NCBI GenBank assembly: GCA_023391895.1
Contig: JAEWAC010000354.1
Span: 1 to 12,456 of the forward strand
Reading direction: 5' to 3'
DNA: 12,456 nucleotides
DNA from: Bacteroidota bacterium
Lineage (GTDB): Bacteria; Bacteroidota; Bacteroidia; Chitinophagales; Chitinophagaceae
Shown here in pieces: positions 1 to 6,017 of the stretch (positions are counted from its first letter, which is position 1; the number at the start of each line of letters is the position of its first letter). The notes below the pieces were generated by a model. That model was not told where the DNA came from and did not search any database. It saw only the letters and a list, made by a program, of their open reading frames with translations. Both the position numbers and the translations under genes were made by a program.

Positions 1-2
1 CT

Positions 3-422
3 TCTTTGGTGGTGATGGGCGCCAAAAAAATAGAAGTGCGCAGCTGGCAAACCGCTTACCGCGGGCCGCTGTTGATCCATGCCAGTGCCGGAAAGCCTAG
101 CCGGCGGGAAAAGCAGTTTTTTGAACAAGCCGATTATTTTAAAACCCATATACCCAACATGGACTGGCTGCCCTACGGTGCCCTGATAGGCCGGGTGGAG
201 CTGGCAGCCATCTATACTACGGACTGGCTGCTGCAGCACCTGGAGGACTACCCACAGCACCATTGGCCGCAGGAGCTGGCCTTTGATGATTATTCGCCGG
301 GCCGCTATGCTTGGCAGCTGGAGCAGCCCGTACCGCTGGCTTACCCGCTGCCGCTCAAGGGTACGCTGGGACTTTGGGAATACGGTGGCAGCTTTACCCT
401 GGCGGGTGATGGATTGGTTTAG
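3..422 (+). CDS. ASCH-domain protein, 5' end cut by window edge
   Basis: The reading frame is open from the first bases and ends at TAG 420-422, so the true start lies upstream of the window. The visible part begins SLVVMGAKKIEVRSW and continues YRGPLLIHAS. The G-x-K-x-x-E-x-R-S-W pattern followed by RGPLLIHA is the hallmark of ASCH domains, beta-barrel folds related to PUA that are thought to bind RNA or nucleotides. The family usually starts with a short strand ending in QPWA just before this point, so roughly 10-20 residues are probably missing. The C-terminal half (PVPLAYPLPLKGTLGLWEY) fits the closing strands of the fold. In-frame TTG and ATG codons at 6 and 15 fall inside the conserved motif and are unlikely starts. 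No linked partner is visible. The substrate is unknown; the family call is firm and the function is not. Confidence 0.85.
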   Translation, partial: SLVVMGAKKIEVRSWQTAYRGPLLIHASAGKPSRREKQFFEQADYFKTHIPNMDWLPYGALIGRVELAAIYTTDWLLQHLEDYPQHHWPQELAFDDYSPGRYAWQLEQPVPLAYPLPLKGTLGLWEYGGSFTLAGDGLV

Positions 423-578
423 CCGATGCTGGCCATTTATTATTTTACAGCCGTTGGTTCTGCGTGACCAGGTGTGCAACGGCTCCCTAACCCATCCACT
501 TTTTCAAAACCCCATATAGAGGGATAAGCTGCCGTGCTCCCGTAAAAGCAAAGAGTAGAAGTCATGACCGGCCACAAA

Positions 579-603
579 AAAGCCTCTTCTGCAAAGAGGC
601 TTT
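579..603 (-). terminator. Rho-independent terminator after tiny membrane protein 634-777
   Basis: A perfect 10-bp stem (579-588 with 594-603) closes a 5-nt loop. On the minus strand it is followed by a run of six T. It lies about 30 bp beyond the stop of the small minus-strand gene 634-777. It may also slow transcription from the ASCH gene on the plus strand, where the T tract is shorter. Confidence 0.8.
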
Positions 604-633
604 AGCTAAAAATTAATTGGTTATGGCTGCCGT

Positions 634-777
634 CTAGGCCGGACTGTTTATCAGGATATATAAACTTGCTGCTCCTGCAATGAGGAAAAACAAGATCATG
701 AAAAGAGAGATGTTCAATTGCACGTTTTCCTGTTTCTTTCTGCTAACAGCACCTGATCTTTCTAACACTGATTTCAT
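634..777 (-). CDS. Tiny single-pass membrane protein (47 aa)
   Basis: ATG at 777-775 opens a 47-residue frame ending at TAG 636-634. The protein has a charged N-terminus (MKSVLERSGAVSRKKQENV) followed by one hydrophobic segment at about residues 22-42 (LNISLFMILFFLIAGAASLY) and a short polar end. By the positive-inside rule the N-terminus is probably cytoplasmic. A perfect hairpin terminator lies directly downstream (579-603), which supports this being a transcribed unit. The spacing and layout match the neighbouring tiny gene 962-1102 on the same strand. It is not recognised as a named family; it could be a small accessory subunit of a respiratory complex or another membrane regulator, but nothing here proves that. 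It is shorter than most gene callers accept. Confidence 0.6.
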   Translation of the reverse strand: MKSVLERSGAVSRKKQENVQLNISLFMILFFLIAGAASLYILINSPA

Positions 778-915
778 AACTTTTCATTTTGTTGAACAAC
801 CATTATAAAAGCAATTTTGTGCCATTTTTGTTTTTCCGCATGAAACCGGGCGGTTTGTGTAGCGGCAAATGGGTAATCTGTAGACCCCTGACCACAGTAG
901 CTGTGGAAATATAAA

Positions 916-936
916 AGCCCTGCTGGTAACAGGGCT
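916..936 (-). terminator. Rho-independent terminator after tiny membrane protein 962-1102
   Basis: A perfect 7-bp GC-rich stem (916-922 with 930-936) closes a 7-nt loop and is followed on the minus strand by TTTTATATTT. It sits 25 bp after the stop codon of gene 962-1102. A second small hairpin, 892-897 with 901-906, follows within 10 bp. Confidence 0.75.
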
Positions 937-961
937 GCGTGATGTATAAGGTTGTAAGAAC

Positions 962-1102
962 TTAGGCATAACTGCTGACAAAAACATAAAAGCCGGCTCC
1001 TATAAAAGCCAGGAACAATAATACCACGGCAAAGGTGCCTAACAGATGAACCCCTTCATTGGGCTGATGATCCAGCGCACTGTTTCTATTCGACATTTTC
1101 AT
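962..1102 (-). CDS. Tiny single-pass membrane protein (46 aa)
   Basis: ATG at 1102-1100 gives 46 residues, ending at TAA 964-962; a second in-frame ATG at 1096 is an alternative start. The frame stays open further upstream, but the longer N-terminus looks non-coding. The protein has a polar N-terminal 18 residues (MKMSNRNSALDHQPNEGV) and then one hydrophobic helix at about residues 19-43 (HLLGTFAVVLLFLAFIGAGF). This shape recalls single-helix cytochrome oxidase accessory subunits such as the subunit IIa type, but the resemblance is only general and no oxidase gene is in the window. It has its own terminator at 916-936. A TATAGCTTTT stretch about 15 bp upstream of the start may be part of the promoter. 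Confidence 0.6.
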   Translation of the reverse strand: MKMSNRNSALDHQPNEGVHLLGTFAVVLLFLAFIGAGFYVFVSSYA

Positions 1103-1345
1103 ATGAATGGTTTTAAAAGCTATAGATGGCTGAAAAACGTGCCACAATGAAATCCATTTTAAACCCCATTCCTTACTGGTTAAAAACCGCATCACCTGTG
1201 GCGTGCCTGCAACAGAAGATGAAGGTTGGTGAGTGTCCTGTTACAAATCGCAACTTCTTTAAAACCCCATTTAGCTGTTTAACCTCGTTAAAGTGCAGGC
1301 CGTTGTTTTATTTCATAGCTATAATACGTTGGTGGAGTAATTTGT
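1103..1345. other. Intergenic stretch with a dispersed-repeat copy
   Basis: No convincing gene is seen here. A 24-bp copy of a dispersed intergenic motif lies at 1251-1274 and a weaker partial copy near 1154-1170. A short hairpin (tttaac 1278-1283 with gttaaa 1287-1292) lies just downstream of the methylglyoxal synthase stop codon but lacks a clear T tract. The upstream side should hold the promoter of the tiny gene 962-1102. Confidence 0.5.
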
Positions 1346-1804
1346 TTATGGGTTAAGACTGCGTTTGAGGTAATTGGAATAATCCGGTATGTAAACCGGG
1401 TAGTCTTCGTTCAGCAGGAAGGACGTTAAAATAAAATCGGCGGTCGAACGGTTGCAGGCCATCAGGATGTTCCAGGCTACTGCCAGGCGCAACAGGGCTT
1501 TTACGTCGCTGTCGTGCGGTTGTGCCTGCATGGGATCCCAAAAGAAAACCAGAAAATCCAGTTTTTCTTCGGCTATCATGGCACCGATTTGCTGGTCGCC
1601 ACCCAGCGGCCCGCTGAACATTTTTTTGATGGGTACCTGCAGTTTTTCTTCCAGCAGCCGGCCGGTGGTGCCGGTGGCAATCAGGTCGTGTTGTGTCAAA
1701 ACATGTTTATTATACACGGCCCAGTCCAGCAGTTCCACTTTTTTGTGATCGTGTGCTACCAGCGCAATGCGTTTTCTCATAGGTAGTCTTCTAAAATGAC
1801 TCAT
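1346..1804 (-). CDS. mgsA: Methylglyoxal synthase
   Basis: This cytoplasmic enzyme converts dihydroxyacetone phosphate to methylglyoxal and phosphate, a bypass of lower glycolysis used when sugar phosphates pile up. From ATG 1804 the protein is 152 residues, the same length as the E. coli enzyme as I recall it, and its N-terminus lines up with that protein (LPxRKxIALVAHDH). ATG 1780 is an alternative giving 144 residues. Visible family marks are IALVAHDH (13-20), ATGTTG (43-48), SGPLGGDQQIGA with catalytic Asp70, FFWDPMQAQPHDSDVKALLR with His97 and Asp100, and the C-terminal IPDY. All catalytic residues are present, so it should be active. A CAAAGATC on the plus strand (1828-1835), read as GATCTTTG on the minus strand, is close to the Bacteroidota -7 element. 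It is a single gene, separated by 200 bp from the TerB-like gene upstream. Confidence 0.95.
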   Translation of the reverse strand: MSHFRRLPMRKRIALVAHDHKKVELLDWAVYNKHVLTQHDLIATGTTGRLLEEKLQVPIKKMFSGPLGGDQQIGAMIAEEKLDFLVFFWDPMQAQPHDSDVKALLRLAVAWNILMACNRSTADFILTSFLLNEDYPVYIPDYSNYLKRSLNP

Positions 1805-1937
1805 AGTTCTTTTCTTTATTGATACGGCAAAGATCAAAACATAACCCTGTTTTGCGGTTATGTTTTCAGCATTTTTATGGCCGGCTGCGGAGGCCGTTGT
1901 GCGCCTACAAAAAGGCGGTGCCGCAAACCACTCTTTT

Positions 1938-1971
1938 GGATGGCTCAGGCGTTTTTCTTTTCTGAGCATCC
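1938..1971. repeat. Imperfect hairpin between terB-like gene and mgsA
   Basis: The arms 1938-1948 and 1962-1971 match with a single bulged G and enclose a T-rich 13-nt loop. It lies 33 bp after the stop of the TerB-like gene, but the minus strand has no T tract after it. It could be a weak terminator or an mRNA-end stabiliser. Confidence 0.35.
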
Positions 1972-2004
1972 GTTATAGCTTTTACTCACCGCCGCCATAT
2001 GGTA

Positions 2005-2430
2005 TCAAAATAGTTTTTGGGTCTCCACCACTTTTCTTTGCACCATCAGTTTCTGCACCGCGTCTTTTTCTGCTGCTTCCATATCCAGTGCCGCCGACAG
2101 GTTGCCCAGCAGGGTTTCTTCTGCAGGACTCATCTCTGCATCACTCAGGCAAAGCTCTACGCAATAAGAAAATAAAGCCAGTCCGTTGGTTGGCTGTATC
2201 CGCTGTACCAGAAACGACAGGTATTCCGTTTCATCTACTATTTCATTACGGTAAGACTGGTATGCCATCACTTCTTCTTTTACGTTCAGGTCCTTATGCA
2301 GGCCTGCGGTAACCAGCTTGTCGGAAACGGTTTTGATTTCTGCCTGGCTGAAGGCGCCATCTTTATAACAGCAATGGAAAAACAAGTGACAAACGGCCTG
2401 TTCTTGCGTGGTGATCTGGTTATTGTACAT
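2005..2430 (-). CDS. TerB-like helical protein
   Basis: The protein is 141 residues, starting MYNNQITTQEQAV and ending at TGA 2007-2005. It looks all-helical and soluble. The segment HLFFHCCYKDGAFSQAEIKTV (about 15-35) has the 'K-D-G-x-x-S-x-x-E' pattern seen in the first acidic metal-binding loop of TerB/TerB-like domains. A second copy of the theme, LCLSDAEMSPAEETLLGNLS (about 93-112), matches the symmetric second half of the fold. TerB-like domains are best known from tellurite and phage resistance clusters, but many stand-alone copies occur in Bacteroidota with no known role. No other ter gene is present, so tellurite resistance should not be assumed. The call depends on motif resemblance only. 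Confidence 0.65.
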   Translation of the reverse strand: MYNNQITTQEQAVCHLFFHCCYKDGAFSQAEIKTVSDKLVTAGLHKDLNVKEEVMAYQSYRNEIVDETEYLSFLVQRIQPTNGLALFSYCVELCLSDAEMSPAEETLLGNLSAALDMEAAEKDAVQKLMVQRKVVETQKLF

Positions 2431-2560
2431 AAAGTTGGTTTTTCGGATAGTGTTTTCAACTTTAATGCCAGCCAGTTAGTACGGTAGCAGGGATGAGGGG
2501 GGGCGCCAGCGAATTTCTGCAATTGCGGATTGATCTATGGCATCTTTAAGCACGATTCAG

Positions 2561-2570
2561 AAAAAAAAAA
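2561..2570. repeat. A10 homopolymer in the leader of gene 2641-3342
   Basis: Ten consecutive A lie inside an AT-rich stretch (about 2555-2640) upstream of the membrane protein gene. Such tracts can bend DNA or slip in replication; no specific function can be read from it. The surrounding 2431-2640 region holds no convincing gene. Confidence 0.5.
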
Positions 2571-2640
2571 TTACTTATTTCATCGTTTCTGTTGAATTAA
2601 TAATTATTTAATATTATTTTGAAGCCCTATTTGTTACTAT

Positions 2641-3342
2641 ATGAATTCGAACGCTACCACCCGGCGAATCCGCTCTGTTGCCCTTTGGCTTATTCCCACC
2701 ATTCTTTTTGTGTTTATTGTACTGGCTGTTTTTAGCAGGAAAAGCTTCTTTTTTCTGCTGCGGGAAGACGGCTGGATCGAGTGGTTTACTTTTGCAGGCC
2801 TGATCATCAGTGGTATATATGCGTTGAAAATAGCGTTGGGTATCCGTCGGCGGCATCATTATAACCATTGGTTTTTCTTCCTGTTTTTTGCATTTGCGCT
2901 TTTAGCTGGCCTGGAAGAAATCAGTTGGGGGCAGCGGGTTTTTGGCATTGAGTCCAACGAGTTTTTCCAAAAATATAACGGCCAGAAGGAAACCAACCTG
3001 CACAATACTTTTCAACTGGTAACAGGCATCAAAACAAAACACGTAGCCCTGTTGGTACTTTTTGTATATGGCGTAGTTTTTCCCTGGCTGCTGAGAAAAG
3101 GAAAACTGCAGTTGCAACTCATTAAAAACAAGCAATTCATTATTCCTCCTTTTTTCCTGATACCTGCTTATTTTATTACTTCAATGGTAATGATTGATTA
3201 CCCGTTTGGCTTGCAGGAAGAACTGGGCGAGTTTTTTTACAGCATTTGCTTTGTACTGATGAACCTGTATAACTACGAGTTGTTTAAAGCAGGCCGGTTT
3301 GCGAAAGCTGCTCCATCGGATAAGCTGTCAAAAGCAGCCTGA
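2641..3342 (+). CDS. Polytopic membrane protein with EEISWGQR motif, unknown function
   Basis: ATG 2641 opens 233 residues ending at TGA 3340-3342. About six hydrophobic segments are visible: roughly 12-31, 46-66, 77-91, 135-152, 168-186 and 197-212. Between segments lie polar clusters that look conserved: EDGWIEW (42-48), LEEISWGQRVFGIES (91-105), ETNLHN (117-122) and GLQEELGEFF (190-199). The paired Glu, Trp, Gln, Arg, plus a following His-Asn and a second Glu pair next to membrane segments, look like an active or ligand-binding site, loosely like CPBP-type membrane proteases (EExxxR). However, the spacing here differs (EExxxxxR), so protease function is speculation. I recall similar 'EEISWGQR' proteins only as uncharacterised. 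The gene stands alone, with no near neighbour on the same strand. Confidence 0.8.
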   Translation: MNSNATTRRIRSVALWLIPTILFVFIVLAVFSRKSFFFLLREDGWIEWFTFAGLIISGIYALKIALGIRRRHHYNHWFFFLFFAFALLAGLEEISWGQRVFGIESNEFFQKYNGQKETNLHNTFQLVTGIKTKHVALLVLFVYGVVFPWLLRKGKLQLQLIKNKQFIIPPFFLIPAYFITSMVMIDYPFGLQEELGEFFYSICFVLMNLYNYELFKAGRFAKAAPSDKLSKAA

Positions 3343-3447
3343 TTCAATTTTATTTCATATTATTTTATACTGCTTCAGGACTAGCAGGCCGTTTTAGTTA
3401 ATGCCTATGCAAAGATAAGAGAAGTGCTTACTGCCTTGGGCAAACCA

Positions 3448-3545
3448 CTACATCCATTCTTTTAATGCAGCGCAATAAGTACGCATGGTGGTAAACCCCA
3501 TGCTTTTGTGTGCCTGCTGCAGCTGCAGGTTGCTGGTAACTTTCA
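3448..3545 (-). pseudogene. Possible 3' remnant of a GNAT acetyltransferase gene
   Basis: Read on the minus strand, the stretch ending at TAG 3450-3448 encodes LKVTSNLQLQQAHKSMGF and then TTMRTYCAALKEWM before the stop. The 'N-x-x-x-x-x-A-H-x-x-M-G-F' pattern resembles the closing motif of GNAT acetyltransferases, including aminoglycoside N6'-type ones. A stop codon appears in frame shortly upstream, inside the neighbouring gene 3543-3791, and no start or CoA-binding motif is present, so it cannot be a working gene. It may equally be a chance frame. If real, it is what remains after deletion of an acetyltransferase gene whose 5' part was replaced by the present neighbour. Confidence 0.3.
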
Positions 3546-3791
3546 ACACTCCGAATAATCGGAAAGAAAAGTGCCATTAACGGCTACGATGGTTTTCAAG
3601 TCAATGATTTTTCCATTGCTTAAATGGATCAGCGTATCTCCATCCGCTTCGGTGATTTGAGTAATCAACCCCTCTTCGCGGCCAATGCCCTGGTCGTCCA
3701 CCAGCAGCGATGCCTTTTGCTGCGCCGCCTGCAACGACTGTAAAATGGGTAAAAAGGTAGCATGTACTACCAGGGTATCGCGTTTGTCCAT
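3543..3791 (-). CDS. Small conserved-looking protein ending in NGTFLSDYSEC
   Basis: ATG 3791-3789 opens 82 residues ending at TGA 3545-3543. After a short helix (LPILQSLQAAQQKASL), alternating strands follow: LLVDDQGIGREEGLITQITEADGDTLIHLSNGKIIDLKTIVAVNGTF. The 'REEGxIxxI...LxNGxxIxLxxIVAVNG' layout suggests a small SH3- or Sm-like beta barrel. I have the impression of related short Bacteroidota proteins with a DYSEC end, but cannot name a family. The protein is acidic and soluble, with no signal peptide. A good -7 element lies 44 bp upstream (3836-3843). Its stop overlaps the 5' end of the possible acetyltransferase remnant. The role is unknown. Confidence 0.75.
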   Translation of the reverse strand: MDKRDTLVVHATFLPILQSLQAAQQKASLLVDDQGIGREEGLITQITEADGDTLIHLSNGKIIDLKTIVAVNGTFLSDYSEC

Positions 3792-3835
3792 AGTATGCTT
3801 TTTAAATAAAACAAAATTGAACCAGTCTGCCTCTG

Positions 3836-3843
3836 CAAAGCTA
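3836..3843 (-). promoter_or_regulatory. Bacteroidota-type -7 element for gene 3543-3791
   Basis: On the minus strand the sequence is TAGCTTTG, a full match to TAnnTTTG, the -7 element of the primary sigma factor in this phylum. It lies 44 bp before the ATG. No TTTG or TTG is found at the expected 19-21 bp upstream, so only half of the promoter is supported. Confidence 0.45.
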
Positions 3844-3999
3844 GCGCTAATCTGCAGGAAATGACCGGGTACCCTGTTGCTGTGGGCATGGTAAAGCCGT
3901 CGCGTCAGCCTTGCCGGTTAAATTACAGTCCATATTGACATCCCTGTTTTTTTGAAATATCTTAGTACAACCAATCTTTTCCGATTCTAACTTTCTTTT

Positions 4000-4749
4000 A
4001 TGCCGCTGCTGGTAGATCTTTTTGGTGTGTGCATGCAACTGTATGAGATCGTTCTGTCGATCCTGGGGATCGTTTTGTTTATTGCCGCTATAGTTTTTAC
4101 CGCATTAAAGTACGACACCAAACTGCTGGTGGTGATGTTTTTGATTTCGCTGGTCATGATCGGGTTTCCGGCTATTACCAAGGTGGCTTTTGCCGAAGTA
4201 ACTATTGAGGTGCAGCGCCTGCAGTGCCTGAATGATAAACTGGCGGAAAGCCCCGCCGACAGCAGCCTGCGGACAGAAGCAAAGGAGATGGTGGAAAAAA
4301 TCAAAAAAGAAGGAGATGCAACGGCCAATGTAACTACCGTGATCACGCTGGCGCAAACCAATGCCCTGCTGGGCGACTCGGTTAAGGCGGTAGAGTGGGC
4401 CAACAAGGGACTGGAGGTGCTGGGAAACAATGAAGAGCTGCAACAGTTTAAAAGTGCCGTATTGACGCCCCGCGTGCAGGCAGAGATACAGCTTCGAAAG
4501 CTGGAGGCCAACCCGGCCGATACCGCTGCGGAAGCTGCCCTGCAGCAGCAGGTAAAGATACTGGAAGCCTCACCCGTGCAATACGCCGAAGTCTATATAA
4601 CGCTTTCAAAAGCCAAAGCCGTTTTAGGCGATACCGCCAAAGCCGCTGCAAAGATCGACTCGGCCCTGAAGCTGGAACCCCAAAACCGGGAAGCCCGCAA
4701 GCTGCGAGATGTTTACCGGAGCAATAGCACACGTGTAAGATTGCAGTAA
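4000..4749 (+). CDS. Two-TM protein with TPR-like helical tail
   Basis: The ORF from ATG 4000 encodes 249 residues ending at TAA 4747-4749. ATG 4033 (MQLYEIVLSI, 238 residues) is an equally likely start, because the first 11 residues carry little signal and neither site has a ribosome binding sequence. Two hydrophobic helices follow, at about 14-36 and 41-62. The rest is a long Ala/Leu/Glu-rich helical domain. Two helix pairs resemble TPR units: TLAQTNALLGDSVKAVEWANKGLEVLGNN (about 116-144) and TLSKAKAVLGDTAKAAAKIDSALKLEPQNREARK (about 203-236), each with the A-x-x-x-x-x-A-L-x-L-x-P/N-N ending. It is probably an inner-membrane protein with a protein-binding tail. No operon partner is visible and the function is unknown. 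Confidence 0.75.
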   Translation: MPLLVDLFGVCMQLYEIVLSILGIVLFIAAIVFTALKYDTKLLVVMFLISLVMIGFPAITKVAFAEVTIEVQRLQCLNDKLAESPADSSLRTEAKEMVEKIKKEGDATANVTTVITLAQTNALLGDSVKAVEWANKGLEVLGNNEELQQFKSAVLTPRVQAEIQLRKLEANPADTAAEAALQQQVKILEASPVQYAEVYITLSKAKAVLGDTAKAAAKIDSALKLEPQNREARKLRDVYRSNSTRVRLQ

Positions 4750-4856
4750 GTAATGCTGGATAGTGAACGGCGGCAGCAGCGTAGCGTTAAATAGCCATTA
4801 CAGGATTGCAACAAAAAAGGAGCTATCAAGTACAGCCGATCAGCTGTGGCAATAAA

Positions 4857-4985
4857 ACGATATGGACTTTTGAAAGCGTTTTATGGAGGTAATTAATACT
4901 AACTTGTTTTCAACTTTATGAAATCCCTTCAATGGTGAATACCAAGTCATAATTTGGATAACGGTTTCGTAGAACCATCAGTAAA
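4857..4985. repeat. Intergenic repeat, copy A
   Basis: This stretch aligns with 5774-5906 over about 130 bp with small indels. Shared blocks include gttttcaactttatgaaat (copy B: gttttcagttttatgaaat), caatggtgaat, accaaGtcat and ataacgGtttcgta. Copy B has an extra 14 bp, an internal duplication around the ggtgaat block. Both copies are intergenic. The region 4750-5011 holds no other supported feature except a short hairpin at 4832-4847. Confidence 0.65.
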
Positions 4986-5011
4986 ATGGCAGACTTCCGG
5001 CAGGAGACTTT

Positions 5012-5070
5012 CATCAAAAAAGCACTGTTCCCACACCCGGAAAGGGGGTTGAAACAGTGCTTTTTTGATG
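5012..5070 (-). terminator. Long bidirectional terminator after tiny gene 5079-5216
   Basis: The 20-bp arms 5012-5031 and 5051-5070 are complementary except at one position, with a 19-nt spacer. The stem carries A6 and T6 ends, so it can work on both strands. On the minus strand it begins 8 bp after the stop of the tiny membrane protein gene; on the plus strand it may serve gene 4000-4749 at a distance. Confidence 0.85.
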
Positions 5071-5078
5071 CTGCCAGC

Positions 5079-5216
5079 TTACCAATTGGCAAACGAAAGC
5101 GCTTGTATTTTATTCATCTTATATATCACGGCCATTACTACTATGGCTGCCAGCAAGGCGGCATCGGTCAAAGTGGCCCTGTTGATCTGGCCCAATAGTT
5201 TTCTGATCAGGTTCAT
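5079..5216 (-). CDS. Tiny membrane-associated protein (45 aa)
   Basis: ATG 5216-5214 opens 45 residues ending at TAA 5081-5079. The N-terminus is basic (MNLIRKLLGQINRATLTDAA), followed by a hydrophobic segment at about residues 19-32 (AALLAAIVVMAVIY) and a polar tail KMNKIQALSFANW. The hydrophobic part is short for a full transmembrane helix, so it may sit partly in the membrane or act as an amphipathic helix. A 20-bp-arm terminator starts 8 bp after the stop, and a TTG-N20-TATTTTGG promoter-like pair lies upstream (5237-5267), which together support expression. It has the same general style as the tiny proteins at 634-777 and 962-1102, but no clear sequence identity with them. The function is unknown. 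Confidence 0.6.
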   Translation of the reverse strand: MNLIRKLLGQINRATLTDAALLAAIVVMAVIYKMNKIQALSFANW

Positions 5217-5236
5217 AGGAGGTTGGTTTTAAAGCC

Positions 5237-5267
5237 CCAAAATAGCGCTTTCGTTGTTAAAATGCAA
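5237..5267 (-). promoter_or_regulatory. Possible -33/-7 promoter of tiny gene 5079-5216
   Basis: On the minus strand TTG (5267-5265), 20 bp spacing and TATTTTGG (5244-5237) resemble the Bacteroidota TTG-N19-21-TAnnTTTG promoter with one mismatch in the -7 element. It is about 20 bp before the ATG, giving a very short leader. Confidence 0.4.
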
Positions 5268-5351
5268 TTGGCGTTGCGGAAAAGATACATGATGCTTTGA
5301 TTTATATAGAGGTAATTGTTTTAAAAACGCTTCAAAAGCCCATACTCATTT

Positions 5352-5642
5352 TTACATGTAGTCGTATGCCATATTGGGCAGGGTAAGAAACTGTCTTACC
5401 TCGTTGTGTACGACGGCTTCCACTACTTCCTTTGGCTGGCAAAGTATAAGGTTGGATTTGGCGATTCTTACGCTGGCTACTTCATCGTTTTCCGGGTGTA
5501 CAAATAATATGTCCAGCCATACTTTACCGGACTGCGTCCAGTGGTGGGTATCGGTATATTCCGAAAACGAATATTCCACCTGTATGCGGTTATCGTTGTG
5601 CAGGTAAGCAGGTGCATTGCTTTTGTGTGTTGTTGGTGTCAT
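5352..5642 (-). CDS. Small hypothetical protein (96 aa)
   Basis: ATG 5642-5640 opens 96 residues ending at TAG 5354-5352. After a polar, probably disordered start (MTPTTHKSNAPAYLHNDN), the chain alternates strands: RIQVEYSFSEYTDTHHW, SGKVWLDILFVHPENDEVASVRIAKSNLI, and a helix EVVEAVVHNEVRQFL. There is no signal peptide or membrane segment. Codon choice and amino acid make-up look like a real protein, and a promoter-like pair lies upstream (5668-5698). I do not recognise the family. It is separated from the tiny gene downstream by about 135 bp with no clear terminator between them. Confidence 0.65.
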   Translation of the reverse strand: MTPTTHKSNAPAYLHNDNRIQVEYSFSEYTDTHHWTQSGKVWLDILFVHPENDEVASVRIAKSNLILCQPKEVVEAVVHNEVRQFLTLPNMAYDYM

Positions 5643-5667
5643 GGCAGTATCGTTAAGGTTGTGATGA

Positions 5668-5698
5668 TAAAGCTATAGCTGTTTTAAAGCGTTGTCAA
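5668..5698 (-). promoter_or_regulatory. Possible -33/-7 promoter of gene 5352-5642
   Basis: On the minus strand TTG (5698-5696) is followed after 20 bp by TAGCTTTA (5675-5668), one base off TAnnTTTG. It lies about 25 bp before the ATG. The spacing is identical to that of the candidate promoter at 5237-5267. Confidence 0.4.
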
Positions 5699-5773
5699 TC
5701 CCTTTCAGATGGAGAAAGCAAACCGCTACATCAAACGTAATAAAGGGGCGATGAGCTGCAGGCGCCGTTACGA

Positions 5774-5906
5774 ACCATATGGGGTTTTAAAGAAGTGGTT
5801 TTTATACTATAGGGTTTTCAGTTTTATGAAATTCTACCGTCAATGGTGAATGGTCAAGGGTGAATACCAAATCATCATACAAATAACGTTTCGTATAAGC
5901 ATAATG
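5774..5906. repeat. Intergenic repeat, copy B, with 24-bp dispersed motif at its left end
   Basis: It is the partner of 4857-4985. It starts with an inverted copy (5775-5798) of the dispersed motif ccacttctttaaaacccc+atatag, then a T-rich stretch, then a short purine-rich repeat of the form caatggtgaatggtcaaggg and tgaatacc. The region 5643-5975 contains no convincing gene; a 46-codon plus-strand frame from 5709 overlaps the repeat and looks accidental. Confidence 0.65.
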
Positions 5907-5975
5907 AAGGCTTTGATAACTGCTACTGCAACGGTGTTCAATGCGAAACAATCTGGCGCGGGGCCAGGGCAAAAA

Positions 5976-6000
5976 AAAGCCCTGAATGGATCAGGGCTTT
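5976..6000 (-). terminator. Rho-independent terminator of the dehydrogenase operon
   Basis: A perfect 10-bp stem (5976-5985 with 5991-6000) closes a 5-nt loop and is followed by eight T on the minus strand, counting the stem end. It begins 17 bp after the stop codon of the subunit-3-like gene. Confidence 0.85.
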
Positions 6001-6017
6001 GAAGGGAGTGCGTTTTT

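Noticed and set aside
784..987. 67-codon minus-strand frame between the two tiny membrane genes
   Set aside because: It contains the hairpin terminator 916-936 and overlaps the end of gene 962-1102; composition does not look like a protein.
2005..2430. Tellurite-resistance cluster
   Set aside because: Only a single TerB-like gene is present, with no TerC, TerD or TerZ neighbours.
2537..2611. 24-codon plus-strand frame with an AAAAAAAAAA tract, as a leader peptide for gene 2641-3342
   Set aside because: No ribosome site, no attenuator hairpin after it, and AT-rich DNA makes such frames common.
3410..3417. Minus-strand TATCTTTG, a full match to the -7 element
   Set aside because: It would drive transcription into the 3' end of the convergent gene 2641-3342 with no gene to serve; the nearest TTTG is 23 bp upstream, beyond the usual spacing. 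Probably chance.
5709..5849. 46-codon plus-strand frame beginning MEKANRYIKRNKG
   Set aside because: It runs through the dispersed motif and repeat copy B, has an unusual Arg/Tyr-rich make-up, and has no terminator or promoter of its own.
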